A stretch of 64,000 nucleotides of DNA from Vairimorpha apis BRL 01 (GCA_000447185.1 KE647164.1:78552-142551); one strand, 5' to 3'. Numbered from the stretch's first letter, positions 21,586 through 31,731 are shown. Numbers and translations: made by a program. Notes: a model not told the origin generated them from the letters alone.

Positions 21586-22455
21586 TCATAAACTATTGGC
21601 GCGCACCACAAAAATAATAGATCCAATAATAACAGAAAAAAAACTAAAAGAAATATAAACTATATTCATAGATACAACAAATATAATAAACATAGTTACA
21701 CCAAAAATTAATGTAAATAATAAACCATATGATAATAAAGTATTTAGAACATAATTATTTTCATATGGTTGATCTGTATTGTTGTTATTTGTATCACAAG
21801 TATTATTTGGTTGTTGAAAATTATTTAGAGATTGATAAATTTTTCGTAGTGGATAATTTATTGGTTGTTGTTGTGGTATATAAATTATTTGTTCAAGTGG
21901 ATGGTTATTGATAAGATAATTATTTAATAAATTTAAATTTACTGAATTATTATTTGTTTGTTGTTGTTCATTAAATTGATTATTTAATGTGTTGTTATTT
22001 GTTTGTTGTTGTTCATTAAATTGATTATTTAATGTGCTGTTATTAATTAATTGTTGTTCTGGTTGTTGTTCATTAAAAATATGTTCAATTGAATGTTCAT
22101 CTAATAAATGTACATTAACTGGATGATGTTCAACTGATTGTTGTTCATTAAATATATGTTCAATTGAATGTTCATCTAATAAATGTACATTAACTGGATG
22201 ATTTTCAACTGGTTGTTGTTCATTAAAAATATGTTCAATTGGATGTTCATTAATAAATTGCATTTCAATGGCATTTGGTTCACACTTTGTAGAATCATTA
22301 ACTACATGTTTATTTGAAACTAAATCTTCTTTGACTTGTTTCTCATTAACTGATTGTTTATTATCCATAAAAACAAATTTAATTTCCATATCATCAAATT
22401 TTGTATTTAATAAACTGTTTTTTACAACTAAAATAAATATAATATTTAATAACAT
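21586..22455 (-). CDS. Family A: His/Gln/Asn-rich tandem-repeat protein with membrane hairpin
   Basis: Unrecognised 289-residue protein, intact. ACCCT abuts the ATG. Residues 1-16 (MLLNIIFILVVKNSLL) are signal-like. Residues about 70-131 hold three copies of a 25-residue repeat centred on EH(P/S)IEHIFNEQQ (starting at 70, 95 and 120), with NHPVNVHLLD between copies. A second repeat, LNNQFNEQQQTNNN, follows (about 142-170). Residues 171-235 are Gln/Asn/Pro-rich with one Cys. Two membrane helices (about 237-262 and 264-284) share the GVTMFIIFVVSMNIVYISF core with GIKMFIIYVISLNTIFFFL of the adjacent gene at 23092. Near identity of the DNA repeats suggests active copy-number change. A surface-exposed variable antigen-like role is inferred, not shown. 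Confidence 0.8.
   Translation of the reverse strand: MLLNIIFILVVKNSLLNTKFDDMEIKFVFMDNKQSVNEKQVKEDLVSNKHVVNDSTKCEPNAIEMQFINEHPIEHIFNEQQPVENHPVNVHLLDEHSIEHIFNEQQSVEHHPVNVHLLDEHSIEHIFNEQQPEQQLINNSTLNNQFNEQQQTNNNTLNNQFNEQQQTNNNSVNLNLLNNYLINNHPLEQIIYIPQQQPINYPLRKIYQSLNNFQQPNNTCDTNNNNTDQPYENNYVLNTLLSYGLLFTLIFGVTMFIIFVVSMNIVYISFSFFSVIIGSIIFVVRANSL
22063..22248 (-). repeat. Intragenic 75-bp tandem repeat
   Basis: Three copies (two full, one partial) of a 75-bp unit encode EHxIEHIFNEQQ plus spacer. Two full copies differ at only a few positions. Being a multiple of three, the unit can expand or contract without a frameshift. Confidence 0.8.
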
Positions 22456-23091
22456 AGGGTTTATTATCTTTTTTATTTTTGATTTTTATAAATTAAATGA
22501 TTTAATTAAAAAAAATGATTTAAAATAAATTTGCTGATTACTTTATAATAAAAAGAAAAATAAAGTTGCATTTAATTTTTTTATCATTAAATGATGTTTT
22601 CATAAAAAAATGGTTTAAAAAAATAAAATAAAAACAATCTACTTTAAATAAAATTATTAAGTTATAACGTATTTTATGAAAAAATGTATTAAAAAGAAAA
22701 TATGTAAATTTGTATAATAATACTAATAATAAAAAGAAATTTAAAGTTTTTAAAATTTTGTTGTATGTTTGGTCTAATATTATGAATGATATTTTTTTAA
22801 ATATAATTGCAAATATCCAAAATCAAATACATTTTATTTAAAAACAATAAAACGATAATATTTAAATAAAAAATACAAAAAATTATTAAAAAATAATTTT
22901 ATTAACTAAAAATTTACTAATAAAATATTATAGTAAAAAAATAAAATATATTTGAACGGAAAAATTTAAAAAAAATTAATGAAAACAAATTTTAAAATAT
23001 TTAATTAATATAAGTAGTAACAAAATAAATATATAGTAAAATACAAATAATAAAAATTTTAATATTTAGTATAAATTTTTTTATTATATTA
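22456..23091. other. Intergenic, no gene seen
   Basis: AT-rich spacer between two family A genes. No ORF or repeat is supported. A plus-strand ORF overlapping 22268-22528 is a shadow of the family A gene. Confidence 0.45.
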
Positions 23092-23766
23092 TCAAGTTCT
23101 ATTTGATCGAATTATTAAAAGAATAAAACAAATAATTTCACAAATAAAACTTAAAAAGAAAAAAATCGTATTAAGCGAAATTACATATATAATAAACATT
23201 TTTATTCCTAACATTATTATAAAAATTATTGAATATAATAATACAACATTTGAAAAATCAAGATCATTGTTAGGAGTTGTATTTAAATAGCCTGAACTAG
23301 TATTAGTTGGAATATTAGTGTTATAGTTAATTAATGGTTCTGAATTATTATTGTATTGTTCAGAAAATAAATCATTTGTAAGATTTTCTATTAAAGGTTG
23401 TAGTTCATCTTTTTTTTCATCTTTAGTATCATTATTTATAGATCTTTTATTTTTTAAAAATTGGTCTATTATAGGTTGAATTTCATCTTTTTTGTCATTT
23501 TTAATTTGACCATTTTTAAATTTTTCGTTTTTAGGATGTAGATTAATACAAAATTGCTCATCATAACAATTTTGTCTATCTTTTGAAAAACTATTATAAA
23601 TTCGTTCATTAATAGGTTTAACATCAATTAAAAGTTGTTCGTCAAATCTTTGTAGATTTTTAAAATAAAAATTATCACTTGTTTGTTTCTCATCAATTAA
23701 ATACGTATTACAATTCTCTTTATTTAGTGAAATACATATAACAATACTTATTAAACAACATAACAT
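23092..23766 (-). CDS. Family A: Asp/Lys-rich protein with membrane hairpin
   Basis: Unrecognised 224-residue protein, intact. CCTT directly precedes the ATG. MLCCLISIVICISL is a strongly hydrophobic signal-like start. The polar middle contains a duplicated unit: KKDEIQPIIDQFLKN (about 91-105) and KKDELQPLIENLTND (about 117-131). Two membrane helices (about 173-197 and 199-219) include GIKMFIIYVISLNTIFFFL, closest to the neighbouring gene at 21586, so this pair is a local duplication. The protein ends with the short basic tail RSNRT. No enzyme signature is seen. Confidence 0.78.
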   Translation of the reverse strand: MLCCLISIVICISLNKENCNTYLIDEKQTSDNFYFKNLQRFDEQLLIDVKPINERIYNSFSKDRQNCYDEQFCINLHPKNEKFKNGQIKNDKKDEIQPIIDQFLKNKRSINNDTKDEKKDELQPLIENLTNDLFSEQYNNNSEPLINYNTNIPTNTSSGYLNTTPNNDLDFSNVVLLYSIIFIIMLGIKMFIIYVISLNTIFFFLSFICEIICFILLIIRSNRT

Positions 23767-24620
23767 AAGGTTAAATTGTATATTAAATTTATATTTAATA
23801 ATGTTTAATTTATTTAAATTAAATGATTAAATTTAAAAGTAATTAAATTATAAAATAAATAAATAATATTTCGGTTTTATAGATAAAAAGAAATAAATAT
23901 ATTTTTTTAATAGTTGATTAAAGTTTCTAAGATTCAACAATTAAATAATGTGCACATAAAAAAAGGCTTTAAATTTAAATAATCTGTGAATAGAGAAAAA
24001 ATTAGTTAATATTTAAATAATCTGTAATTAGAAGGAATATGATATTTAATTTATCAAGTTTATAAAATAATATATGTTTTATTCAAAAATACTTATAATA
24101 TAGATTATATTATTTTCTTTATAATAAATATTTTATATTTATTATATGTATTTATAGAAAACAATTTAGAATTTATTTATTTCAAGTAAGACAGAATGTT
24201 TTTATAGAAAACATTATAAATTTATTTATATCTTTTGATAAAATAAGTGTTTATAAAAATATTATAAATTTTTTTTATATTAATTATATTAAATTATTTT
24301 TAAATATAAAAAAATTTATATTTTTTAAAAAAATTAAAATTAAAGAACAATTTGTACATATCTATAATTATAAATTATTAATATAAAAATTAAAAAATAA
24401 ACAATTAAATTTAAAATTTTAAAATTTCCTCTTGTCAAAAAAACATACTTTTTCCTTTTCACACTATGTAAAAGCTTTTTCTTACTTTTTATATGAAATT
24501 AATTTTTTAGTATAAATTTATCCATATTTCATACACCATCCATATCTCCACTTTAAATCTATATGTCTTAACATATCCCCTTTATTACAACTTTATTTAA
24601 ACTAAAACAAACACCCCTAA
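23767..24620. other. Divergent intergenic region; C-rich leader before CSE1
   Basis: Lies between the divergent starts of the family A gene (23766) and the exportin (24621). About 24420-24620 is pyrimidine- and C-rich on the plus strand (CCTCTT, CCATCCATATCTCCAC, ATCCCC), unlike the surrounding A/T sequence. It probably holds the exportin promoter and leader. Confidence 0.45.
24614..24617 (+). promoter_or_regulatory. CCCC start-proximal motif before CSE1
   Basis: CCCC lies 3 bp before the ATG of the exportin gene. This shows that the C-run start signature is shared by the housekeeping gene and the lineage-specific families. Confidence 0.5.
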
Positions 24621-27209
24621 ATGGAACAACTACTTGTATCAATTTTAAAAAATCCATCACCTCAAATAATAGACACATTAGAACAACAACTAAATACTGA
24701 AAAAGGTCAACACCAATTTATAAACTTGTTAACATCAAACAACATTATATCTTACTCATACATGAAAATGAAAATAAAAGATTGGATAAACACCAGATAC
24801 GATTTTTTATTAAAATACAAAAACACATTTTTTAATTTAGTAACAGATTCAACTGAATATAATTTTAGTTTGTTGTGTGATACATTTGAAGTTATGTATT
24901 TTTATTTTGTTATTTGGGATGATTTTATTGATTTTTTAGTTGCTCTTGATAATGAACGAAGTTTTAGAGTTCTTAATAGCTTGTTTATGAAGTATCGGAG
25001 TCAGAATAAAAGTGATCGGTTGTATAGTGAGATTATTGTTAATATAAGTAAAGTTGCACCATTATTTGTTAAATATTATAATTTTAGGTGGAGCGGACAA
25101 AGTGATTTTATAAGTGGATCTAATACAGTTAAAGAAAATGAAATAAATAATGTAAGTAAATTCTACAATAATCAATCTAATGCGGACATTTCTAACAATA
25201 ATGTAATAAATTCTTCAAATTGCTCAACTAACTTTACAAAACCACTTCCAGATAAAAATCTTTTAAATATTCTCTACAGTTTAATTTATCAAGACATCCA
25301 TCCATTTTTCGAATCAAACATTTCCACATTAACAAACACACTCACAACACTTTACAAATTAACAAATTTTCAACCACTAATAAACGATATCTATTTATTA
25401 ATAACGACAAAATATTTTGACCTAGTAGATCTTACAAAAATATTTGGATCAATTTTAATTTCATTAACAAATTTTGATCAAGTCAAATATTCAGTTTTAA
25501 ACAATATAATACGAAAAAATAGTAAAACAGTTTTTCAGTTTGAAGATGTTTTAATAAATGCAATTAAAATTGGATCAATTTTAAGTGAAAAAGAGAAAGA
25601 TGAAATGATGTCTGTTGAGTATAGTAGGAATATTATATGTAATGTTGATGTGTATAGAGGGATTATTACTGATATTGTTGGGAATATTAAGCGTGTTAAT
25701 GAGAACTTTGTTGGTAAGTTAATTAATTGTATAAGTAGAGATGGTGAAATTATAAATATGAATATAAATAAATGTGAAAATGAGAGTATGGGAAGTACTA
25801 TTGAAATGTCTTCTAATATAAATAGCATTACCACAACAACACTAGAAGAATGGCAAATATTTTTATTTACTGCTCTAAAACTAAAAACATCCAATTTAAT
25901 TAAAAAATGCAAACTAGCTATTAATAATTCAAACGAAGACAAATTTATTTCATTTGCTTCTTTTAGATATTTACTTAGTATAAAAGAATACAGTACTTTT
26001 GATTATAGAATTATTAATAGGGAACATCCTGCATGTTATTTGAGTATGTTTATGCTTATTAATTATATACAGGAACAATCTCCTTTAGAGAAGAAAATTT
26101 TGAATGAGATGGAAATTGATATATGTAAAATAAATGGAGACGGTAGTAGTTGTAATGTAAATATAGATAGTAATAGAATTATAGATAATAACAGTACAAT
26201 TAATAATGTAAGTAATAGAATTTTAGACAACATATTCTGTAGCATATTAGATAACTTATCAAATTTTATCACATCAGACATAGAAGATGAATATTCAACT
26301 CTTTTAATAAATAGAATTGTAAAAGACAATCCTAGAATAATAACAGATTCTTTCTATAGCCAATTAATATCTCTTTGTATAGAAAATATTTTAAATATTA
26401 ATTCATTAACTGCTTATTCTTATATTTTTGATACAATAAGTATTTTATTTTTAGATAGAGCTAGAAATAAAGAGAGTAATAAAATAAAAAATGATATTAT
26501 GAGAATTGTTAATTTAGTCGTTAGTGAAGAAATTGTTGAGTTGTATAGTAGTGCATTTTATATGTTGAGTGTTTTAATAATGAGTGAGAATGCTTGTTAT
26601 TCTGGAGATATAGTTGGTGGAGTATGTATTAGCAACAACAATAGAACAAATTACTCTAATATGGTAAATATAGTCTCACAGACAGCACTCTGGTCAACTA
26701 AAGAACTTTATTTAAGTTTAATTTGTCTTACTATATCACTCTATAAAAGTGGATACATGACAGAAATTCAAGTTGATTATATAGTACAGTATCTTTGTAA
26801 TATAAATTTATACTATGCTCATGTCTTATCTGATAGTACAACAAGAAGTGTTCAAGTTATAGAAGATATAGAAGAATTGTTTATTTATAAAAGTGGTGAT
26901 ATTTTGTATAAAGAAAAAATTGGTGATAATGTTTGTAAAGATAGTACTAATAATATTAGTAGTAAAGACAGTATTAATAACTCTTTTTATAAAAATAAAG
27001 AAGAATATATTAAAATATATAAAAATGCATTGGAATATTTTAACACAAATTATATAACAAAAAAAAATGCTAGACGAGTTACTAGAGCATTTTTACGAGG
27101 AAGCAAATTTGTAAATGATGAAATGTATAAGAATATAATTGATAAAAATTTGTTTAATCTAGGGTATGATAATGTGCCGTATAGTGTGTATATGTGTTTT
27201 GATATTTAA
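24621..27209 (+). CDS. CSE1: CSE1-like exportin (importin-alpha re-export karyopherin)
   Basis: 862 residues, single open frame, all-helical HEAT-type composition. In eukaryotes CSE1/CAS (exportin-2) binds RanGTP and returns importin-alpha from nucleus to cytoplasm. Support by eye: LNSLFMKYRSQNKSDRLYSE (118-137) resembles the family's SIFKRYR...S-x-ELxxEI segment; YQDIHPFFESNISTL (223-237) resembles its NFQDLPEFFEDN segment; TALWSTKELYLSLI (from about 688) resembles the late PALWERxGNIPAL segment. Residues 1-100 fit an importin-beta-like N-terminal region. An Asn/Ser-rich insert (about 160-212) separates conserved parts, and another lies near 505-540. Family members are usually about 960 residues, so this is a shortened version, typical of microsporidian proteins. 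Another importin-beta relative such as importin-7 is the main alternative. It is the only recognisable housekeeping gene here. Confidence 0.72.
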   Translation: MEQLLVSILKNPSPQIIDTLEQQLNTEKGQHQFINLLTSNNIISYSYMKMKIKDWINTRYDFLLKYKNTFFNLVTDSTEYNFSLLCDTFEVMYFYFVIWDDFIDFLVALDNERSFRVLNSLFMKYRSQNKSDRLYSEIIVNISKVAPLFVKYYNFRWSGQSDFISGSNTVKENEINNVSKFYNNQSNADISNNNVINSSNCSTNFTKPLPDKNLLNILYSLIYQDIHPFFESNISTLTNTLTTLYKLTNFQPLINDIYLLITTKYFDLVDLTKIFGSILISLTNFDQVKYSVLNNIIRKNSKTVFQFEDVLINAIKIGSILSEKEKDEMMSVEYSRNIICNVDVYRGIITDIVGNIKRVNENFVGKLINCISRDGEIINMNINKCENESMGSTIEMSSNINSITTTTLEEWQIFLFTALKLKTSNLIKKCKLAINNSNEDKFISFASFRYLLSIKEYSTFDYRIINREHPACYLSMFMLINYIQEQSPLEKKILNEMEIDICKINGDGSSCNVNIDSNRIIDNNSTINNVSNRILDNIFCSILDNLSNFITSDIEDEYSTLLINRIVKDNPRIITDSFYSQLISLCIENILNINSLTAYSYIFDTISILFLDRARNKESNKIKNDIMRIVNLVVSEEIVELYSSAFYMLSVLIMSENACYSGDIVGGVCISNNNRTNYSNMVNIVSQTALWSTKELYLSLICLTISLYKSGYMTEIQVDYIVQYLCNINLYYAHVLSDSTTRSVQVIEDIEELFIYKSGDILYKEKIGDNVCKDSTNNISSKDSINNSFYKNKEEYIKIYKNALEYFNTNYITKKNARRVTRAFLRGSKFVNDEMYKNIIDKNLFNLGYDNVPYSVYMCFDI

Positions 27210-28134
27210 ATAAAGTGATTTTTTTAAATTTGTATAAAAAGATTAATAATAAATTGAATAAAATTTTTTTATATCAAAATTATTTCTACTTAATTATTTA
27301 AAATGTTTTTTTATTTTTAAATTTATTTAGTTTTCTTTTTACTTATATTTTATTATAGTAAAAATTTTATATTTATAAAGTTAATATCTTTAGATTATAA
27401 ATTAATATTGAATATTATTATAAAACATAAATTTTTTAAATTATAATAATTTATTTATTTTTAGATTTTTATTGAAATATTTTTTAAATTATAATAATTT
27501 ATTTATTTTTAGATTTTAAATGAAAATTTTTTATCAATTTCATATAGTAAAAATTTTTATTTTTTTTTAAAATATCATTAAAAGATTATTAATGTATAAA
27601 AAGATATTTACTAAAATATTATAATATTATTTATCTCTATTTTTAAATAAATAATAAACCAATTAATAATTTTAATTAAAAGTAAATCACAAAATTAATT
27701 TTATATAAATTGTTTTTTAATTATATAAATATAAATTTATATTTAAGTATATTGATTGAATCATTTTAATACTTAATTTTTAAGTTAATAAAAGGATATC
27801 ATACAGTTTTTGATAAAAAATATATTTAATAACATATTAAAATATTAATTATTTTTATTTTATTAATTAAATTTATTTAATTTGGAACACATAATTTTTC
27901 ATAAACTTATAAAATATATATAATTTATTTTTTTTTAAATAAAAAAATATAATCTTTTAATTTTTTTATACTTTCTGTACCATTATATACACTAATAAAA
28001 AAAATTATTATCAGATTTAAAAATTAGTAAAATACTTAATAAAACGATTGTATTTTTTACATTTTCTGTTTTATTTTATAAAGATTTAAAAAAATTATCA
28101 GTAATATACAATTTTGTAAAAAATAATTAAATTT
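27210..28134. other. Intergenic between convergent genes, no gene seen
   Basis: 3' flanks of CSE1 (plus) and a family B gene (minus). A 48-bp unit (TTTTTAAATTATAATAATTT then ATTTATTTTTAGATTT) is duplicated at about 27431-27525. Nothing else was seen. Confidence 0.5.
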
Positions 28135-29193
28135 TTAATTTATAAAAATCTCCAACAAATTTCTTCTTATTTTTTCTATAATTTTAGTATCTAACCTTTT
28201 AACAAAATTAGATGCTACTATATTACTTAAAAAAAAATTCTGAAATTTTTTAAAGTCTGTTTCTTTATTTTTAAAAAATTTATTTTTAATTTTTGATAAA
28301 AAACTCATTTGTAAAATGTTAAAAAAGTTTACAAATTCTTTTTCCATACGAAAAAAAATATTATTAATTTCACTATTTAAAGTATTAATAAATCCAAATA
28401 ATTCTTTATAATACGAAGATTTATTTGTTTCTTCAATATCATACTCTTTACTGTTTTCATATTCTAATTTTTTTAAATTTTCATGATTTGATTTTTTGTC
28501 TTCTCTAGTTTCATTATCATTATCGTTTTTTAACATATTATATAATGCTTTTTTATTTATTAAAATTTCTTTGTAATATTTTTCTTTTAAAGAATCAACA
28601 TTTTTGTTGAAAGTATTAGCTGCTAAAAAAAGTTCACGTTTAAAAATAAATTTAAATGCTTCAACAAATTTTTCAGAATCATTAGATTTATTAGACTCAT
28701 TAGACTCATTAGACTCATTAGATTCTTCAAGTTCCTCAAGTTCATAAGATTCATTAGATTCTTCAGAGTCAAAAGATTCATTTGATTCTTCAGAGTCAGT
28801 TGATTCTTCAGAATCATAAAATAAAGAAAATATATTTAATTCAAAATAATCATCAAAAAAATCAAAAATTATAAATTCTTCTAATGTAGGAAGATTAATT
28901 TGTGAAATATTAAACTCATTGTTTGATAAAATTTTTTTAATAAAATCTCTACAAGTAGTTTCATATAAACAAAGAATTTCATTTTCATAATCTATAAATT
29001 CTCGATTGCTTTTTTTTTCTATCTGAGATTGTTTATTTGTTTTGGTTTCAACATTAGACAATAATCTATCAAAAGTTCCATCATTTTTAAATTTATGAAA
29101 GTCTAATAAAGTCAATCCATTTTCATTTTTGCATGCTTCTGATATTGTTTGATTTGAAATACAAAATAATGTAAAAATTATGATTTTAATCAT
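28135..29193 (-). CDS. Family B: secreted protein with acidic Ser/Glu repeat (intact)
   Basis: Unrecognised 352-residue protein. CCCA precedes the ATG. MIKIIIFTLFCISNQTISEA is a signal peptide, then LLDFHKFKNDGTFDRLL (29-45), the family N-terminal motif. Residues 127-174 are a run of (S/E/N)-rich reiterations (DSEESxES, ESNESN), highly acidic. A helical domain follows, with VEAFKFIFKRELFLAANTFN (177-196) and LKEKYYKEILINKKAL. Then comes a charged linker, then a C-terminal helical part (KELFGFINTLNSEINNIFF...) ending RRNLLEIFIN. The final segment is the expected position of the family's ExLLxxLLD end, though weaker. No transmembrane helix is seen outside the signal. Its closest relative here is the decayed copy at 30827-31731, which shares the LLDFxxxKNxGxxxxLLSxE start. 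Confidence 0.78.
   Translation of the reverse strand: MIKIIIFTLFCISNQTISEACKNENGLTLLDFHKFKNDGTFDRLLSNVETKTNKQSQIEKKSNREFIDYENEILCLYETTCRDFIKKILSNNEFNISQINLPTLEEFIIFDFFDDYFELNIFSLFYDSEESTDSEESNESFDSEESNESYELEELEESNESNESNESNKSNDSEKFVEAFKFIFKRELFLAANTFNKNVDSLKEKYYKEILINKKALYNMLKNDNDNETREDKKSNHENLKKLEYENSKEYDIEETNKSSYYKELFGFINTLNSEINNIFFRMEKEFVNFFNILQMSFLSKIKNKFFKNKETDFKKFQNFFLSNIVASNFVKRLDTKIIEKIRRNLLEIFIN
28672..28815 (-). repeat. Intragenic acidic repeat (Ser/Glu/Asn codons)
   Basis: The DNA is built of repeated GA(T/A)TC(A/T)-type hexamers and nonamers. On the reverse frame it also gives an artefactual Leu/Met/Asn reading (28623-28817), which is a shadow. Confidence 0.7.
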
Positions 29194-29954
29194 TGGGTTA
29201 ACTATTTAATTTTTCTTTTATTTTTAACTGTCAAATTATTGATATGTTTTTAATTTAACAAATTTAAGAAAATTTATTAAAATTCTTAGCGTTTATATAA
29301 CAATATAAAAGTATTTGATGTAATTTTTTGAAAATAATATAAATTAAAAAGATAAATTTTTGTTTTTATGAATATAGATATAAAAAATATAGTTATTTCA
29401 TAAATTTTATTTTTTTAAAATATAAAAGTACTTGATGTAATATTTAATATATCAAAATCAAACTGAAAATAAATTAATATTAGAGTTTAATTGAAATTTT
29501 AAAAAACAAAGAATAGTTAAAATATTTTTTTAAAAACTTTAAAATATTGTATATGATTAATTAAAGTTTGAATTCTATAAAATAAATTAAAATTTTTGTT
29601 TATGTGGAATTATGTCGATAATAATTTTTTAAAAATGTTAAAAAATTTAAAGATTAATTTATAATTTATTTATATTTACATATTTATAAAAAACATCATA
29701 TTTTAAATAAAATTACCAATAGAAACTAAGAAACTAAAAAAATATATAAAAACTAAATTTTTTTTGTGATAATTTAAATTAGATTATCAAAATAAATTTG
29801 TTTTTAATTTTTAACTATTTGTAAACTGTTTAATTTAATACTATAATATAAAAATAAAATTAAATTGCTTTTAAATTTTTTATTTTTTTGTTGAAATATA
29901 AGTTTTACATTTTTATGAAATATATACATAAATTATTAATTGTCTTTAAAACAA
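29194..29954. other. Intergenic, no gene seen
   Basis: AT-rich upstream flank of the family B gene at 29193. It lacks the duplicated AATTAAGAA element seen upstream of 16127. No ORF is supported. Confidence 0.45.
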
Positions 29955-30085
29955 AAAAAACCTCGAGTTATTAAAAGCTAATAATATGAAGATGTAACTG
30001 AAAAATTAATGTTAAAAAGTAAAAATACTAATTAAAATGAATAATTCAAGCAGCATAATAATCTAATAAATCTTTATTGTGGTAT
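29955..30085 (+). mobile_element. Retroelement 3' end fragment
   Basis: A piece of about 130 bp (CCTCGAGTTATTAAAAGC, AATATGAAGATGTAACTGAA, AAATACTAATTAAAATGAAT, AATCTAATAAATC) aligns with the coding end and 3' tail of the copies at about 6040-6155 and 21250-21370. It contains no endonuclease core. It is another example of extreme 5' truncation. Confidence 0.65.
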
Positions 30086-30826
30086 CGTATATTTATGGTT
30101 TTTTAAAAATATAATTATTTCTTAAAATTTTAATTTTAAAGTTTCAATATAAGAGCAGCAAAATTTTGTTTAGTTTTTGTATCGTTTTTCAAATCGTTTA
30201 CTATTGATATATAAAATTCATTTATATCACGACTACTTTTCTATCTCTTTCAGTCTAAATTCTTTTACTTATATCCATATATTCAATCAAAATATATATC
30301 TAAAGTTATTTATATCAAATTCAAATATATATTTTAAATTAAAACTGATTTTTATTTTTATATGCATTCTAATAAATTTTGGTTAATTTTTATTTATATG
30401 TCATTAATAAATTTTTTTCAAAATATTTAAACATTTTTTAGTTTTTATTATAGCAATTTTTTTATTTATTCATTATTAAAACTATAAGAATATAGTAATT
30501 TCGACAACATAATTTTTTATTTTTATCATAACATAAGTGACAGAATTGACAAAAATTATTTAATTATATTTATACCCATTCATTAATTGTATTGTCAGTA
30601 ACATCACCCATTTATAAAAATTATTTTTAATCTCAAATATATATTTTATAGATATTTAAACAAAATACCAGATAAATACATAAACTACGTTATTATGTTT
30701 CTCAAATAATTAAAACCTAATATTATATCATATTGTTCAGATAGATATTTTATATATTTTTATAGAATAAAAAACATTTTTTAAATTAAATTAATAAAAA
30801 AAATTAAATCAAATAATTAAATAATT
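30086..30826. other. Spacer with a less AT-rich patch of unknown origin
   Basis: About 30150-30320 has more C and G than its surroundings (TCACGACTACTTTTCTATCT and similar). It carries a 69-codon plus-strand ORF (30177-30386) of Ile/Leu/Phe/Ser composition that I regard as fortuitous. The rest is AT spacer. Confidence 0.35.
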
Positions 30827-31731
30827 TTAATTTAAAAAGTCATACAACATTTTATGATTTTCTTTATAAACAATAATATCCAAACTATCCTCCATTTCAC
30901 TTAGTATACCGATGAAAAAGCCACGAATTTTTCCAAATAACTCTTCATTATCTTTATAAATGTTGTTTTTTATTTCTTTAAAAAAAAGATATATAAATAC
31001 TTAAAATATTGAAGATAATTTTTTCTTAAATTAAATAATATATTATCAATATCTGTTTGTAAAATTTTAAAAGCATTAAATAACCTTTTATTATAAAAAA
31101 ATCTTACTTTTTCATCAAAAGTGTCATTATCATTTTTACATTCTAAATTATTAATATCTTTCTGAATCAGTATTTTATTTTTTTACATTCATCTGTAAAA
31201 GATAAATCGTTAAGATTATATGTCAGAATATCTGATTCATTAACATTTTCTTCAGTTAATTTGTTATTAAATATATCTTTTTTATTTAAATATTCTTCAC
31301 TGTATTTTTTCTTTATTAAATTTTTATTTTGAATAAAATTTTTAAAAGCAATCATGACATCACCTTTATATTTAAACGAACGGAAATCATTATAAATTTT
31401 AAATCGTTTATCTATTACATCTTTAAATAAAAAAATTATTTCAAAATAATTATCAAAGTTTTCATGCTGTAATTTTACAAAAAATTTAAAATAACAAACT
31501 GAAAACAAAGCTGCAATTTTCTCTTCAAATTCAATAGATTTTTTATTACATATTTCCTTTATTAATATATGTTCTTGTGATTCAGTTTTTTCATCTGATA
31601 ATAATTTATTTAAAATTCCACTATTTTTAATTTTTAAAATCTAATAAAAATAAATTTTTTTCAAATTTACTTGCTTCATTCATTGTTTCATTTGAAACAC
31701 ATAAATATATTAAAAATATATTCAATATCAT
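30827..31731 (-). pseudogene. Family B member with homopolymer frameshifts
   Basis: CCCTA precedes the ATG at 31731. It opens MILNIFLIYLCVSNETMNEA (signal peptide) then LLDF. A shift at an A5 run leads to KNSGILNKLLSDEKTESQ. The frame then carries FKYKGDVMIAFKNFIQNKN and LIKKKYSEEYLNKKD (domain 1 signature). The second break is at an A7 run (31178-31184). Beyond it the sequence reads LIQKDINNLECKNDNDTFDE and later FKILQTDIDNILFNLRKNYL. A third break is at a T8 run near 30980, after which it ends EDSLDIIVYKENHKMLYDFL-N, stop. It is a close relative of the gene at 28135. Apart from three single-base shifts at homopolymers the reading is continuous, so decay is young, or assembly error is possible. 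Confidence 0.72.

Noticed and set aside
21729..22528. Plus-strand ORFs (60 and 86 codons) over the family A gene at 21586
   Set aside because: Antisense of the His/Gln-rich repeats; no start motif.
25535..26329. Minus-strand ORFs (135 and 88 codons) inside the exportin gene
   Set aside because: Antisense shadows of a conserved coding frame, with Ile/Leu/Ser composition expected from the reverse of Asn/Asp/Lys codons.
28623..28817. 64-codon Leu/Met/Asn-rich frame
   Set aside because: An alternative frame of the Ser/Glu repeat in 28135-29193.
30177..30386. 69-codon plus-strand ORF in a less AT-rich patch
   Set aside because: No homologue in the window, no start C-run, and low-information hydrophobic composition.
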